Origin: Nitrosarchaeum koreense MY1
GTDB taxonomy: Archaea; Thermoproteota; Nitrososphaeria; Nitrososphaerales; Nitrosopumilaceae
DNA: 64,000 nucleotides
Direction: 5' to 3'
Assembly: GCF_000220175.1 (NCBI RefSeq)
Contig: NZ_AFPU01000001.1
Coordinates: 1,089,512-1,153,511, forward strand
The notes beneath the pieces are model-generated. The model was not told the origin of the DNA and searched no databases. It saw only the letters and a program-made list of their open reading frames with translations. Every line of letters begins with the position of its first letter. Position 1 is the stretch's first letter. Shown piece after piece: positions 24,960 to 33,781 of this stretch. A program made the translations under genes and the position numbers.

Positions 24960-25361
24960 TTGAAATTAATAATTACAGAATCTCAAAAAAAGATACTAGC
25001 AAATTATGCAGATAATGAAAGACCAAATGAGTCGTGTGCTGTTTTATTTGGTGCCGCAAATGACGAGCAAACTACAGTAAAAGAGATATTTCTTACACAA
25101 AATATTGAAGAATCGCCAGTCAATTTTACAATATCAAATGATGAATTACTCAAAGTCTACAAAACTGCTGAAGATAAAAAAATGCAGGTTATAGGAATAT
25201 TTCATTCTCATCCAAATTCAGAGGCATACCCATCGGAGACAGATAAGAGATTCATGCAAAGTAATCCCGTAATATGGGTGATTTATTCAGGAGTAACAAA
25301 GGACTTTAAAGCATATTTTCTAGAATCAGAGATAATTCAAGTTGCAATTGAAGTAAATTAG
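24960..25361 (+). CDS. JAMM/MPN metalloprotease-like protein
   Basis: The 133-residue protein starts at TTG 24960, 2 bp after the cupredoxin stop. It has an early Glu in NESCAVLFG, then FHSHPNSEAYPSETDKRF, which matches the JAMM motif HxHPx(6-7)SxxD. JAMM enzymes cleave isopeptide bonds of ubiquitin-like modifiers or process precursors. Whether SAMP-like modifiers are its targets is inferred, not seen. Co-transcription with a copper protein is probable. Confidence 0.88.
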   Translation: MKLIITESQKKILANYADNERPNESCAVLFGAANDEQTTVKEIFLTQNIEESPVNFTISNDELLKVYKTAEDKKMQVIGIFHSHPNSEAYPSETDKRFMQSNPVIWVIYSGVTKDFKAYFLESEIIQVAIEVN

Positions 25362-25559
25362 CTATCTAATTGAAACTCGTTTTTTAGTAATTTTTCTTGC
25401 AGGCCGGGTAGTTTTTTCTGTTTTTAGTTTTGGTTTATCAGTGGATATGCTTACTCCCTTTTTTTGGCCTTTATGTCGAGCATCATTTCGTATTTTTTCA
25501 TTTTTTTGTAATTTTTTTAACTCTTCAACATTTGTTTTACGAGTTTTACTTGTTACCAT
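25362..25559 (-). CDS. Small basic protein
   Basis: This 65-residue, highly Lys/Arg-rich protein (ELKKLQKNEKIRNDARHKGQ; TRPARKITKKRVSIR) may bind nucleic acids or ribosomes. It ends head to head with the JAMM gene stop. No family is recognised, and the composition makes the call weak. Confidence 0.5.
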   Translation of the reverse strand: MVTSKTRKTNVEELKKLQKNEKIRNDARHKGQKKGVSISTDKPKLKTEKTTRPARKITKKRVSIR

Positions 25560-25614
25560 ATAGTAGAGTAATTTTTTCTAGTAGTTTAATATGTTGAAAA
25601 AATTCAATTTTGGT

Positions 25615-26046
25615 TTAAGTTCCTTTAGGTTGTTCATAGTCTTTTTTAATAATTAATTCATCAAATCCTTCATCAATTACTGGTGTTTCAAGTTCTTTGA
25701 GTTGTTTGTAAATTACAGTTAGTGGAAATGGGTCATGTCTGCTTTTTTGTCTTTTTTCAAGTAATCCCCTTGAGGTATTCATCAAGATCCCTCTTACTTT
25801 GGCATTGTACTTCTTTGCAAGAGCTATGTGTTGCTTTCGTATGGAAGTAGTCAGATTGGTGTCATCAATTACGACGTTTTTTCCTGATTTTAGACATTCT
25901 TCGATGTATTCAAGTTCTTTTTTTCTATTATTATCAAAAAATGATAATGCTATACGTTCATGATCAAAATTTGCCTTTATGTAAGTGGTCTTTCCACTCA
26001 GCGCAACTCCAATCATTAAAACATATTCTAATTTTGACACATACAT
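25615..26046 (-). CDS. Small P-loop kinase-like protein
   Basis: This 143-residue protein has a Walker A GVALSGKTT near residues 13-21. Its central NVVIDDTNLTTSIRKQHIAL segment, with IDDTN typical of PNKP-like kinases, is followed by LMNTSRGLLEKRQKSRHDP. The C-terminus carries the ETPVIDEGFDELI motif. It is clearly related to the protein at 11343-11840. Substrate unknown. Confidence 0.85.
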   Translation of the reverse strand: MYVSKLEYVLMIGVALSGKTTYIKANFDHERIALSFFDNNRKKELEYIEECLKSGKNVVIDDTNLTTSIRKQHIALAKKYNAKVRGILMNTSRGLLEKRQKSRHDPFPLTVIYKQLKELETPVIDEGFDELIIKKDYEQPKGT

Positions 26047-26191
26047 CTCATACCAATCAAAGATTTAAAATTAGATTTTTGTTTTAAGCAGGATTGCGGC
26101 AGGAATAGCAAGATATACAACAATACTTTCTTTTGTATTGAAATATCATTTTTTATTCATAAAAAATACTAATGTAAAAAAGTAAAAATAA

Positions 26192-26662
26192 TTATGCTAA
26201 AAATGCTCGTAGCATCCAAGCCATCTTTTCATGTTTTTCCATGAGGCCAGTTAAGAAATCAGAAGTTCCTGCATCACCAAGCTTTGTACATGTTTCAAGG
26301 TCTTGTCTTAATGCACGAATCACAGATTCATGATCATCTAATAGATTTCTAAGCATTGTTTTTGGTTCAGGATATGTATCTGGTTGTTCTTTTAGTCTAC
26401 TGTTTCCAATAAACTCTGCAAGTGTTGCTTTTGCTTTACCACCTAATGCTCTGTTTCTCTCTGCAACATCATCAATGACTTGATCTATTTCCTCGTATTG
26501 TGACTCAAAGAACTTGTGTAGATCATTGAATTGCATTCCGATTACATTCCAATGATAGTTTCTGGTCTTTGTGTACAAGATGTATTCATCAGATACAAGA
26601 CGATTTAGAATGTCAGAGATGTTTTTAGAATTTTCAGATGATATTCCGATGTTAGTTTCCAT
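26192..26662 (-). CDS. dps: Dps-family ferritin-like protein
   Basis: From ATG 26662 (METNIGISSENSKNISDILN) the protein is 156 residues. It has the Dps core: RNYHWNVIGMQFNDLHKFFE and EEIDQVIDDVAERNRALGG, which contribute the dimer-interface ferroxidase site. Dps oxidises and stores iron, and protects DNA from peroxide. Upstream lies a 15-bp palindrome shared with the divergent DUF2024 gene, which may be an operator. Confidence 0.93.
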   Translation of the reverse strand: METNIGISSENSKNISDILNRLVSDEYILYTKTRNYHWNVIGMQFNDLHKFFESQYEEIDQVIDDVAERNRALGGKAKATLAEFIGNSRLKEQPDTYPEPKTMLRNLLDDHESVIRALRQDLETCTKLGDAGTSDFLTGLMEKHEKMAWMLRAFLA

Positions 26663-26750
26663 AATAATTTTTATCAATCATAAAATAAAAGGGTTGTTTT
26701 GATTTTCAGAAAGATTACAAATTTTATTTCATTATACAAGTATAAAATGA

Positions 26751-26765
26751 ATATCTAGTAGATAT
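26751..26765. promoter_or_regulatory. 15-bp palindrome between dps and DUF2024 genes
   Basis: ATATCTA-G-TAGATAT is a perfect 7-bp dyad about its central G. It lies 89 bp from the dps start and 54 bp from the DUF2024 start, upstream of the DUF2024 TATA-like AATTAAATA (about 26791-26799). It is a candidate operator for both divergent genes. Confidence 0.45.
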
Positions 26766-26818
26766 CTATCACATCAAGAGGAGTTTTGAATTAAATATCC
26801 CTTCTTTCAAATGAAATC

Positions 26819-27076
26819 ATGGAAATTCACGTATACGACACATATGTCAAAGCCAAAGATGGTCATACCATGCACTTTGATGTAATTACTGGTGAAAAAG
26901 ATCACAACAAAGCCATTGCATATGGTAAAGAGTGGTTAAAATCAGTAGGTGAGCCAAACGCCCAAATGACTACAAATGAATGTCAATTTTGCCATTCACA
27001 AGGTGCACCAGAACCTGTAGAACGGGCAATTAAGGAAAAAGGTTATTTCATCCAAAAGATGGAAGGCTGTCCTTAA
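26819..27076 (+). CDS. DUF2024 family protein
   Basis: This 85-residue protein matches the DUF2024 pattern: MEIHVYDTYVKAKDGHTMHF at the start and TNECQFCHSQGAPEPV near the C-terminus, where a CxxCH motif could bind metal. The function of the family is unknown. The start ATG has a TATA-like AATTAAATA about 24 nt upstream. It is divergent from dps. Confidence 0.85.
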   Translation: MEIHVYDTYVKAKDGHTMHFDVITGEKDHNKAIAYGKEWLKSVGEPNAQMTTNECQFCHSQGAPEPVERAIKEKGYFIQKMEGCP

Positions 27077-27141
27077 ACATCTTTTTTCCTTTTTTAATTA
27101 TTTTGATCTATATTTTTTAGGCAAGATATTTTTTGTAAAGC

Positions 27142-27321
27142 ATGACAGAACAATATGCAAAGTGGACAGTTGAAGGAGATAAAAAAACAAAATGGATTTG
27201 TGGATGTTTTCTAACTGCAGATGATTATTTTAAATTCTGTAAAAATCATAACGACATTTTGAAAAAAGCAATTCAGACACAGATTGATGAATTGGATATG
27301 ACTTTAGTTATAGAAGACTAG
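27142..27321 (+). CDS. Small protein of unknown function
   Basis: This 59-residue frame from ATG 27142 reads MTEQYAKWTVEGDKKTKWIC, with a CGCF motif next and then an acidic tail (DELDMTLVIED). It ends 4 bp into the convergent hppA gene. The codon use and composition look protein-like, but no family is recognised. Confidence 0.5.
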   Translation: MTEQYAKWTVEGDKKTKWICGCFLTADDYFKFCKNHNDILKKAIQTQIDELDMTLVIED

Positions 27322-29357
27322 AGTGCAAGTATTGCAATAAATGCAGATACAAAGACGATTGCAATGGTATTCAGTAATTTAATTACAGTGTTTAATGCAG
27401 GACCTGCTGTATCTTTGTAAGGATCACCAATGATATCACCGACTACTGCTACTTTGTGTATTTCAGTTCCTTTATTACCTTGCATCTCGACTAGTTTCTT
27501 CGCATTATCCCATGCACCACCAGTGTTTGCCAAGTGATATGCAAGTGGAATTCCAGTAACTACTGCACCCATTAGTAATCCGGCAACAGCTGTTGGGCCT
27601 AACAAAATACCTAAAATAATTGGCGAGATAATTGCAATGATTGCGGGTTTCCAAAGTTCTTTAATTGATGCAGCAGTTGCAATGTCTACACATTTTGCAT
27701 AATCAGGCTTTGATGTTCCTGCTAAAATTCCAGCATCTGATTTGAATTGTCGTCTAACTTCATCTACCATCTTTCCAGCAGCACGAGATACACCGTTGAT
27801 TAGTTGTCCGGTGATGATAAATGGAATTAATCCACCAACTAATAATCCTACAATAACTGTTACATTTGTTAAACCATAATTCAATTCTAAAACTCCTTCA
27901 AAGATGTGAGCTGCCTCAAATTGGAATGCCTGTATCATTGCAAGCGCGGCTAATCCGGCACTAGCAATAGCAAATCCTTTGGTTACTGCCTTTGTTGTAT
28001 TTCCAACAGCATCGATTTCATCAGTGACTTTTCTATTTTCTTCACCCATTCCAGTCATCTCGACAATTCCACCTGCGTTATCTGCAATTGGTCCAAATGC
28101 ATCGATGCTAAGAACAATTCCTGCAAGACTAAGCATGGCCATTGCAGTTAATGAAGTTCCAAAGATACCATACAAGATTGGATCAGTACCTTCAGGTGCT
28201 GCATTTGAAGCTACACTAAATGAAATGATAATTGCAACAATTAATGCAATCATAAATGGTCCGGTTGATTGCATTCCTTTGATAATTCCCATTAATGTTA
28301 GTGATGCGTATCCCCATTTTGCAGATTCAACAATATCTTGAACTGGTTTGTATTTGTAATTGGTATATCTGTCAGTAATCTTTTGAATGACTGGAACTAG
28401 AATGACACCAATGACGGTTGTGGCAAATAATGCATAAGCAATTGCGGTTTGTCCGAGAAAGTAGTATGTGAAAATGAAATTCAAAATTATGGCAATTGTG
28501 GCAGAGACATAAAATGACAGATTAAGCGGTTTCATCACATCAGTAATATTTGAAGAGCGAATAATTACAATTCCAATGATTGATGCAATCATTCCAGATG
28601 TTCCGATAAGAATTGGATACATGAAAATTTCAGGAGCACCAATTAGTGCAGCGATTAGTAATGAAGCTAGAATTGTAACAATATAAGATTCATAAACATC
28701 AGAACCCATTCCTGCTGCATCACCTACATTATCACCAACGTTGTCAGCGATTGTTGCAGGATTTCTAGGATCATCTTCAGGAATATTTGCTTCAACTTTT
28801 CCTACCAAATCTGCTCCCATATCTGCAGCCTTTGTGAAGATTCCACCACCGATTCTGATAAACAATGCAATTAGACTTGCACCAATACCTACACCGGCAA
28901 TTGTGATTGGATTAGGATAAACCATGTAAAGACCAGTGATTGCCAAGAGTGCCATTGCTGGAACTGCCAAACCTACTGTTGCTCCGCCTCTAAAGGCCAT
29001 TGCAAATGTCTTGCCTAGACCGCTACTACTTAGATGAGCGGCTCTAACTGCTGCTTTGACTGTAATTTTTAATGAGATTAATCCGGCAACTGCAGAAAGT
29101 GTTGCACCTACTGCAAATGCTAATCCGTTTGAAAATCCGATAAAATATCCTATAATAAGTGAAAGTGCGATTGCGATTGGGATGATAATTTTCATCTCTC
29201 GTCTCAGAAATGCTGCTGCTCCAACTTTGACTGCATTTGAGATATCCATCATTTCTTTGGTGCCTGATGGTTGTTTTGTGATCCAAGCAACAATACCTAG
29301 GGCAACGACAAATGAAGCAATGCCTGCCACTATAGGCAAAATTTGTTGAAGATCCAT
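27318..29357 (-). CDS. hppA: Membrane proton-translocating pyrophosphatase (K+-independent type)
   Basis: This 679-residue protein has about 16 membrane helices. The substrate region includes AANIPEDDPRN-like EANIPEDDPRNPATIADNVG near residues 190-210 and DNAGGIVEMTGM later. It hydrolyses pyrophosphate to pump protons out of the cytoplasm. Around residue 450 it reads GNTTKAVTKG. The Lys where K+-dependent forms have Ala predicts a potassium-independent enzyme. Confidence 0.95.
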   Translation of the reverse strand: MDLQQILPIVAGIASFVVALGIVAWITKQPSGTKEMMDISNAVKVGAAAFLRREMKIIIPIAIALSLIIGYFIGFSNGLAFAVGATLSAVAGLISLKITVKAAVRAAHLSSSGLGKTFAMAFRGGATVGLAVPAMALLAITGLYMVYPNPITIAGVGIGASLIALFIRIGGGIFTKAADMGADLVGKVEANIPEDDPRNPATIADNVGDNVGDAAGMGSDVYESYIVTILASLLIAALIGAPEIFMYPILIGTSGMIASIIGIVIIRSSNITDVMKPLNLSFYVSATIAIILNFIFTYYFLGQTAIAYALFATTVIGVILVPVIQKITDRYTNYKYKPVQDIVESAKWGYASLTLMGIIKGMQSTGPFMIALIVAIIISFSVASNAAPEGTDPILYGIFGTSLTAMAMLSLAGIVLSIDAFGPIADNAGGIVEMTGMGEENRKVTDEIDAVGNTTKAVTKGFAIASAGLAALAMIQAFQFEAAHIFEGVLELNYGLTNVTVIVGLLVGGLIPFIITGQLINGVSRAAGKMVDEVRRQFKSDAGILAGTSKPDYAKCVDIATAASIKELWKPAIIAIISPIILGILLGPTAVAGLLMGAVVTGIPLAYHLANTGGAWDNAKKLVEMQGNKGTEIHKVAVVGDIIGDPYKDTAGPALNTVIKLLNTIAIVFVSAFIAILAL

Positions 29358-29408
29358 ACTATAATTTGCTTGCCTGAGATTAGGAAATATAAATCAATTA
29401 GGAATTGG

Positions 29409-29771
29409 TTATTTTCTTTTCTGATAGGGCAAAAATGTTTTTCCTCGTAATCCTTGCCTAACTAATTTGTTGAATCTCTTACCATGTGCAAGATATGGAA
29501 ATCTCATGTGAATTAATTCATGAACCAGTGTATTTTCCAGGGTCTTTTCATCTGGAATTTTTCTAATATTGATAAAAACAAGATTATGTTGCAAATATGA
29601 AACTCCATAGTATTTGTAAGCTGAAGTTCTCCTGCCTTCAGTCATCTCTTTTGGCATTTCAAGTACTTCTTTAGTTGTTAGTAGAATTTTTGGTTCGGGT
29701 ATGGAGAAACGACTAGAGTAAATTCCAACTTTTTCTAATATCTGCAATTTTAGCTCAGGATCTAACTTCAC
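29409..29771 (-). CDS. SprT-like zinc metallopeptidase domain protein
   Basis: This 120-residue protein has the zincin motif HELIH (LENTLVHELIHMRFPYLAHG), with a third His after it, and a conserved R/K-rich C-terminus. This resembles the SprT/Spartan or M48-like WLM domains, which act on DNA-protein crosslinks in relatives. The start is GTG 29771. A 20-bp palindrome lies 38 bp upstream. Confidence 0.82.
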   Translation of the reverse strand: MKLDPELKLQILEKVGIYSSRFSIPEPKILLTTKEVLEMPKEMTEGRRTSAYKYYGVSYLQHNLVFINIRKIPDEKTLENTLVHELIHMRFPYLAHGKRFNKLVRQGLRGKTFLPYQKRK

Positions 29772-29809
29772 AATTATTTTTGATAAAATGGATGTTTATT
29801 CTAAAATGT

Positions 29810-29829
29810 CAACTCTTGTACAAGAGTTG
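29810..29829. repeat. Perfect 20-bp palindrome
   Basis: CAACTCTTGTACAAGAGTTG is a perfect palindrome with no spacer. It lies in the gap between the dephospho-CoA kinase gene (ends 29922) and the SprT-like gene (starts 29771), both on the minus strand. It could be an operator for the SprT-like gene or a processing/termination hairpin for the upstream gene. Confidence 0.55.
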
Positions 29830-29921
29830 GTGTATTATGTTTTGGATATTGAGAATTAATAGGGTCAGAATATTTTGTAGTGTAATCACAAATCATACAG
29901 CCACCGGCTCATCATACCCCT

Positions 29922-30419
29922 TTATTCCATTGAATCAAGTAGTCTTTGTGTTTTATTTCTAATTTCTGGAGTTACCTTGACTGTGACCAATCCCTCGTTT
30001 GGCTGGCCATATAGCACTACAGAGTTTTCAGGCGCATGTATACATACCGGAATTACTAGTAGGTCTTCTTCGCCTACAACAGTTAGTCTTACAGGTGTCT
30101 TTGAGGCAAATGCTTTTTTGATGATATCAATACTTGCAGGAGTAATCTCTGCTGCAGGATTATTGCATGTAAGTTCAGTGTATACAGTTGGAGACATTGT
30201 TGGTTCTCGCTTTACTCGCTTTTCATAGTTGTCAATAATTTGCAAAGAAGGAGTTAAACCAAATGAGATCATCTTTTCAGTTGTCCTATCTCCAACTGTA
30301 ATGATATAGGAATTTTTTTCTAGATGTTTTTCAACATTTGATTTAGATACTTGACTTTCAGGAATTAAAATTCCCATAGGAATTTTCAGTTGGGCTCTAA
30401 GAGAATCAGGTAATTTCAC
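29922..30419 (-). CDS. GTP-dependent dephospho-CoA kinase (DUF359)
   Basis: This 165-residue protein matches the archaeal DUF359 family, which carries out the last step of coenzyme A synthesis with GTP. Supporting segments are PMGILIPESQVSKSNVEK, ITVGDRTTEKMISFG, DNYEKRVKREP and VVGEEDLLVIPVCIHAPENS with YGQPNEGLVTV. The start is GTG 30419. It ends 9 bp before the mrp stop, so it is likely co-transcribed with it. Confidence 0.92.
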   Translation of the reverse strand: MKLPDSLRAQLKIPMGILIPESQVSKSNVEKHLEKNSYIITVGDRTTEKMISFGLTPSLQIIDNYEKRVKREPTMSPTVYTELTCNNPAAEITPASIDIIKKAFASKTPVRLTVVGEEDLLVIPVCIHAPENSVVLYGQPNEGLVTVKVTPEIRNKTQRLLDSME

Positions 30420-30428
30420 AAAAATCGC

Positions 30429-31532
30429 TTAGTTTGTTTTTGGAGTATCTTCAGGCGTCTCTGCAGACTTCATCTCGTCTTGCATCTTTGCAGCAAGAAT
30501 ACTACATTGAGCTGCAATATTTTTTGCACTAGTTCTAAATGCAATTGCACTTGGAGAATCAGGACTAGTAATCATGATTGGTTTACCTAAATCAGAACCT
30601 GACATTATTCCAGAGTTTAATGGAATTTCACCTAAGAAGGGAATTTTAAATTGTTCACTGATTTTTTGTGCACCACCATCACCAAAGATATAGTGTTTAT
30701 CGTTACAGCTTGGACAGATAAAGTGACTCATGTTTTCTACAACACCAATAATTGGGACATTTAATTTTTCAAACATGCTGATTGCTTTTACTGCAACATT
30801 GCTTGCTACATCTTGTGGAGTAGTTACAACCAAAATGCCAGTAATTGGAATTGTTTGTGCAAGTGTTAATGGAATATCACCAGTACCTGGTGGTAGGTCT
30901 ACAATTAGATAATCTAAATCAGACCAATTAGTATCAACTAAAAATTGTTTTAAGATTCCGGAAATGATTGGGCCTCTGTAAATTGCTGCTTGATGTGATT
31001 GTTCTGCAAAAAATCCAAAAGAGACTACTTGAAGACCATTATATTTTGCAGGTTGTAGCTTGTTGTCTTCTACTTCCATGTGACCACTTTTCATGCCAAG
31101 CATTAGAGGAATACTTGGACCATAGATATCTGCATCAAGCAAGCCAACTTTAGCACCAGTTTGTTGCAAAGCTAAAGCCAAATTCAAAGAGACAGTAGAT
31201 TTCCCTACACCGCCTTTACCACTTGCAACTCCGATAATATTTTTGACAGTTGCCATACTGGTGTCTGCATCAAGGGAACGACCTTCCATCACTTTTGCAG
31301 TTACTTTCATATCAAAATTTTTGAGTTCTTTGAGTTCACCTATTGCTTTTCTAACATCATCTTCAATCTCTACATTAAATGGACATGCTGGAGTAGTAAG
31401 CTCCAAAGTAAATTTTAGATTATTATCATTAAGTTCAAGGTCTTTGATCATTCCCATAGATACGATGTCTTTTTTCAAATCCGGATCAATTACTGTGCTA
31501 AGTTTTTCAAGAACTTGATCTACTCCGACCAT
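30429..31532 (-). CDS. Mrp/NBP35-type Fe-S cluster carrier ATPase with MIP18 domain
   Basis: This 367-residue protein has an N-terminal DUF59/MIP18 domain (residues 1-85, including PACPFNVEIEDDVRKAIGEL) and a C-terminal Mrp/ApbC P-loop domain. The deviant Walker A is ASGKGGVGKSTVSLNLALAL; CPSC in HFICPSCNDKHY is the likely Fe-S cluster site. It delivers Fe-S clusters to apoproteins. Its start is divergent from the Rpo7-Spt4 genes. Confidence 0.95.
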   Translation of the reverse strand: MVGVDQVLEKLSTVIDPDLKKDIVSMGMIKDLELNDNNLKFTLELTTPACPFNVEIEDDVRKAIGELKELKNFDMKVTAKVMEGRSLDADTSMATVKNIIGVASGKGGVGKSTVSLNLALALQQTGAKVGLLDADIYGPSIPLMLGMKSGHMEVEDNKLQPAKYNGLQVVSFGFFAEQSHQAAIYRGPIISGILKQFLVDTNWSDLDYLIVDLPPGTGDIPLTLAQTIPITGILVVTTPQDVASNVAVKAISMFEKLNVPIIGVVENMSHFICPSCNDKHYIFGDGGAQKISEQFKIPFLGEIPLNSGIMSGSDLGKPIMITSPDSPSAIAFRTSAKNIAAQCSILAAKMQDEMKSAETPEDTPKTN

Positions 31533-31678
31533 TGGGTCAAAAAGTCGCTTTACATTATTTAAACATAGGTTAGATGAGTAAAAAAACGCAGATTATTTGG
31601 AAAATTGATAAAAATTTACTCAAACAATGCGTAAATTACCCAAAGATTCATAAATTCAAATTCAACAAAAACACACAG

Positions 31679-32272
31679 TTGTTTTCTATATCCACCCTAG
31701 TTGATGTTGTTAGGATTCCACCAAGCTTGTTTGGAACCGCACTCAAAAAGGCTGCAACAAACATTCTCAAAGACAAGTATGAGAGCATGATTAATGCAGA
31801 ATTAGGTTACATCATTATGATTTTAGATGCCAAAGTTGACGAAATGGGAAAGATGATTGCCGGAGACGGTGGAACTTTTCACAGAGTAGAGTTTGAAGCA
31901 TTGACATTTTATCCAAAACTCCAAGAAATCGTTCAAGGAGAAATTGTAGACATTACAGACTTTGGAGCATTTGTAAGAATTGGTCCAACTGATGCATTAC
32001 TACACTTGTCACAAGTTATGGATGACTATCTAAAGAGTGATGTAAAGTCTGGAATGATTTTAGCTAATCAAAGTGGTAGAACATTAAAAGTTGGTTCCAC
32101 ACTTAGAGCAAGAATTACTGCAGTATCATTAGGTAAAGCTGCTGCAATGGGAAAGATCGGAATCACATGCAGACAACCATTCCTTGGTGCAGATGCATGG
32201 ATTGCAGAAGAGATTAAAAAATCATCTGGCGGTTCTAGCGATTCAAAAGAAGCTAAAGTAGAGGCAAGTTAA
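31679..32272 (+). CDS. rpo7: RNA polymerase subunit Rpo7 (RpoE')
   Basis: The 197-residue protein begins at TTG 31679, so it starts LFSISTLVDVVRIPPSLFGT as the family expects. A TATA-like ATAAATT lies about 27 nt upstream. The ATG at 31574 would add 35 poorly conserved residues and sits upstream of where transcription should start. Residues 82 on form an S1-type OB domain (QGEIVDITDFGAFVRIGPTD). Rpo7 forms the stalk of archaeal RNA polymerase. The spt4 ATG starts right after its stop. Confidence 0.95.
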   Translation: MFSISTLVDVVRIPPSLFGTALKKAATNILKDKYESMINAELGYIIMILDAKVDEMGKMIAGDGGTFHRVEFEALTFYPKLQEIVQGEIVDITDFGAFVRIGPTDALLHLSQVMDDYLKSDVKSGMILANQSGRTLKVGSTLRARITAVSLGKAAAMGKIGITCRQPFLGADAWIAEEIKKSSGGSSDSKEAKVEAS

Positions 32273-32461
32273 ATGGCTCGAGAGATGGCTTGTAGAAAAT
32301 GCAAGTTTGTAACTACAGGTAAAGTTTGTCCAGCATGCAAATCATCTGATTTGACACCAGACTGGAATGGAGTCGTACTAGTTGTAGACCCAACAAATTC
32401 TCAAATTTCAAAGACATTGGGAATTAAACAAAAAGGCAAGTACGCAATCAAAGTCACGTAA
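32273..32461 (+). CDS. spt4: Transcription elongation factor Spt4
   Basis: This 62-residue zinc protein has CRKCKFVTTGKVCPACKSSD, two CxxC knuckles, followed by the beta core VLVVDPTNSQISKTLGIK. It is the small partner of Spt5. The gene directly abuts rpo7, the usual archaeal arrangement. Confidence 0.95.
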   Translation: MAREMACRKCKFVTTGKVCPACKSSDLTPDWNGVVLVVDPTNSQISKTLGIKQKGKYAIKVT

Positions 32462-32494
32462 AATCTTTAAAATCATACTAGATTCAATATCATC

Positions 32495-33313
32495 ATGATT
32501 TCATTTAATTCTAAAAAACAGTTAATTGCATTTTTAGCTGAAGATATTGGCAAAGGAGATATCACAAGTGTTCTTCTACCTAGAAAAAAAATTACTGCTA
32601 AAATTATCTCAAGGGAAAAAGCTATAGTTGCAGGTGTTAATCATGCAAGAGAGATTTTCAAATTAAAAGGATGTAATGTTACAATTGTAAAAAAAGATGG
32701 CAGTAGAGTAAATCCAAATGATGTAATTTTGAAGATAACGGGGGATGCGGGGAAGATTCTCACATGTGAAAGAACTGCGCTTAATTTACTTACAAGGATG
32801 AGCGGGATTGCTACTCAGACTAGTGAATTGGTAAAAAAGATTTCAAATAAAACTAAATTGTATGCCACAAGAAAGACGGCTCCTGGCCTGAGATATTTCG
32901 ATAAAGAGGCAGTAGAGATTGGAGGAGGAGTAAGACATCGATTAAGATTAGATGAGATGGTGATGATAAAAGACAATCACATTGCAGTAAGTGATTCTTT
33001 GTTGTCTTTGATTAAAAGTGCAAAGAAAAAACATAAGAAATTCGAAGTTGAAGTAGAAAATACAGCAGATGCAATATTGGCAGCAAGAGAAGGGGCTACG
33101 ATAATTATGTTAGATAATTTTTCACCAAAACAAATTAAAAAAACAATTCATGTTCTCAAAGGAGAAAAGTTGCGAGACAAAGTATTACTTGAAGCATCAG
33201 GTGGAATTAATGTAAAAAATATTGCAAAGTATGGAAAAACAGGAGTAGATATCATATCTGTTGGAAGTATTACAAACTCTGTCAAAGGAATAGACATGAG
33301 TTTAGAAGTGTGA
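32495..33313 (+). CDS. nadC: Nicotinate-nucleotide pyrophosphorylase
   Basis: This 272-residue protein converts quinolinate to nicotinate mononucleotide in NAD synthesis. Markers are AEDIGKGDITSVLLP, ERTALNLLTRMSGIATQT, ATRKTAPGLRYFDKEAVEIG, MIKDNHIAV and ASGGINVKNIAKYGKTGVDI. It is on the opposite strand from nadA and nadX 1-3 kb to the right, so the three are not one operon. Confidence 0.95.
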   Translation: MISFNSKKQLIAFLAEDIGKGDITSVLLPRKKITAKIISREKAIVAGVNHAREIFKLKGCNVTIVKKDGSRVNPNDVILKITGDAGKILTCERTALNLLTRMSGIATQTSELVKKISNKTKLYATRKTAPGLRYFDKEAVEIGGGVRHRLRLDEMVMIKDNHIAVSDSLLSLIKSAKKKHKKFEVEVENTADAILAAREGATIIMLDNFSPKQIKKTIHVLKGEKLRDKVLLEASGGINVKNIAKYGKTGVDIISVGSITNSVKGIDMSLEV

Positions 33314-33694
33314 TCAGTTTATTTTAGATAGTAATTCAGCAACTGCTTTATTTTTTGGATCAATTTCTTTGATTTTTTCACAGCATGCAAGCGCTTTTTT
33401 TGGTTCCCCAAGAAAATAATGCGAATTTGCTTTGAGAGTTAAAACTTCAACATCATAAGCACCAATATCTAAAGCTCTTTCAAAATATGGGATGGCCGTT
33501 TGATATTGATTTTTCATGTAATAGATGCCACCTACAATAAACAAGACATTTTGTTCATAGGGTGCTTTTTGTAGTATTTCCAATCCTAATTTCAAAGCAT
33601 CGTCATGCTGTTTTTTCTTGACTAGTTTTCGCAACTCTTTTCTTTTTTGTAAAAGGTTTTTTTCTTTAGATTCTTTTGAGTTTAGACCAAACAT
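33314..33694 (-). CDS. TPR-repeat protein
   Basis: This 126-residue protein has a basic N-terminus (KEKNLLQKRKELRKLVKKKQ) and about three TPR units, for example VGGIYYMKNQYQTAIPYFER and KANSHYFLGEPKKALACCEK. TPR proteins act as protein-binding scaffolds. The gene begins at ATG 33694 and ends at the nadC stop. Confidence 0.85.
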   Translation of the reverse strand: MFGLNSKESKEKNLLQKRKELRKLVKKKQHDDALKLGLEILQKAPYEQNVLFIVGGIYYMKNQYQTAIPYFERALDIGAYDVEVLTLKANSHYFLGEPKKALACCEKIKEIDPKNKAVAELLSKIN

Positions 33695-33781
33695 ACCAAT
33701 TACGGTTAAAAGAATTAATTTATGCCAATAAACCTTCAGCTTTGCATAAAAATGAGATAATGTTTGTAAATTAATTGAGAA

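Noticed and set aside
26085..26160. Possible tiny membrane peptide on the minus strand
   Set aside because: The hydrophobic frame has no acceptable start codon.
31574..31678. Thirty-five-residue N-terminal extension of Rpo7
   Set aside because: The family begins at the TTG 31679 start, a TATA-like box suits that start, and the ATG at 31574 lies close behind another TATA-like box.
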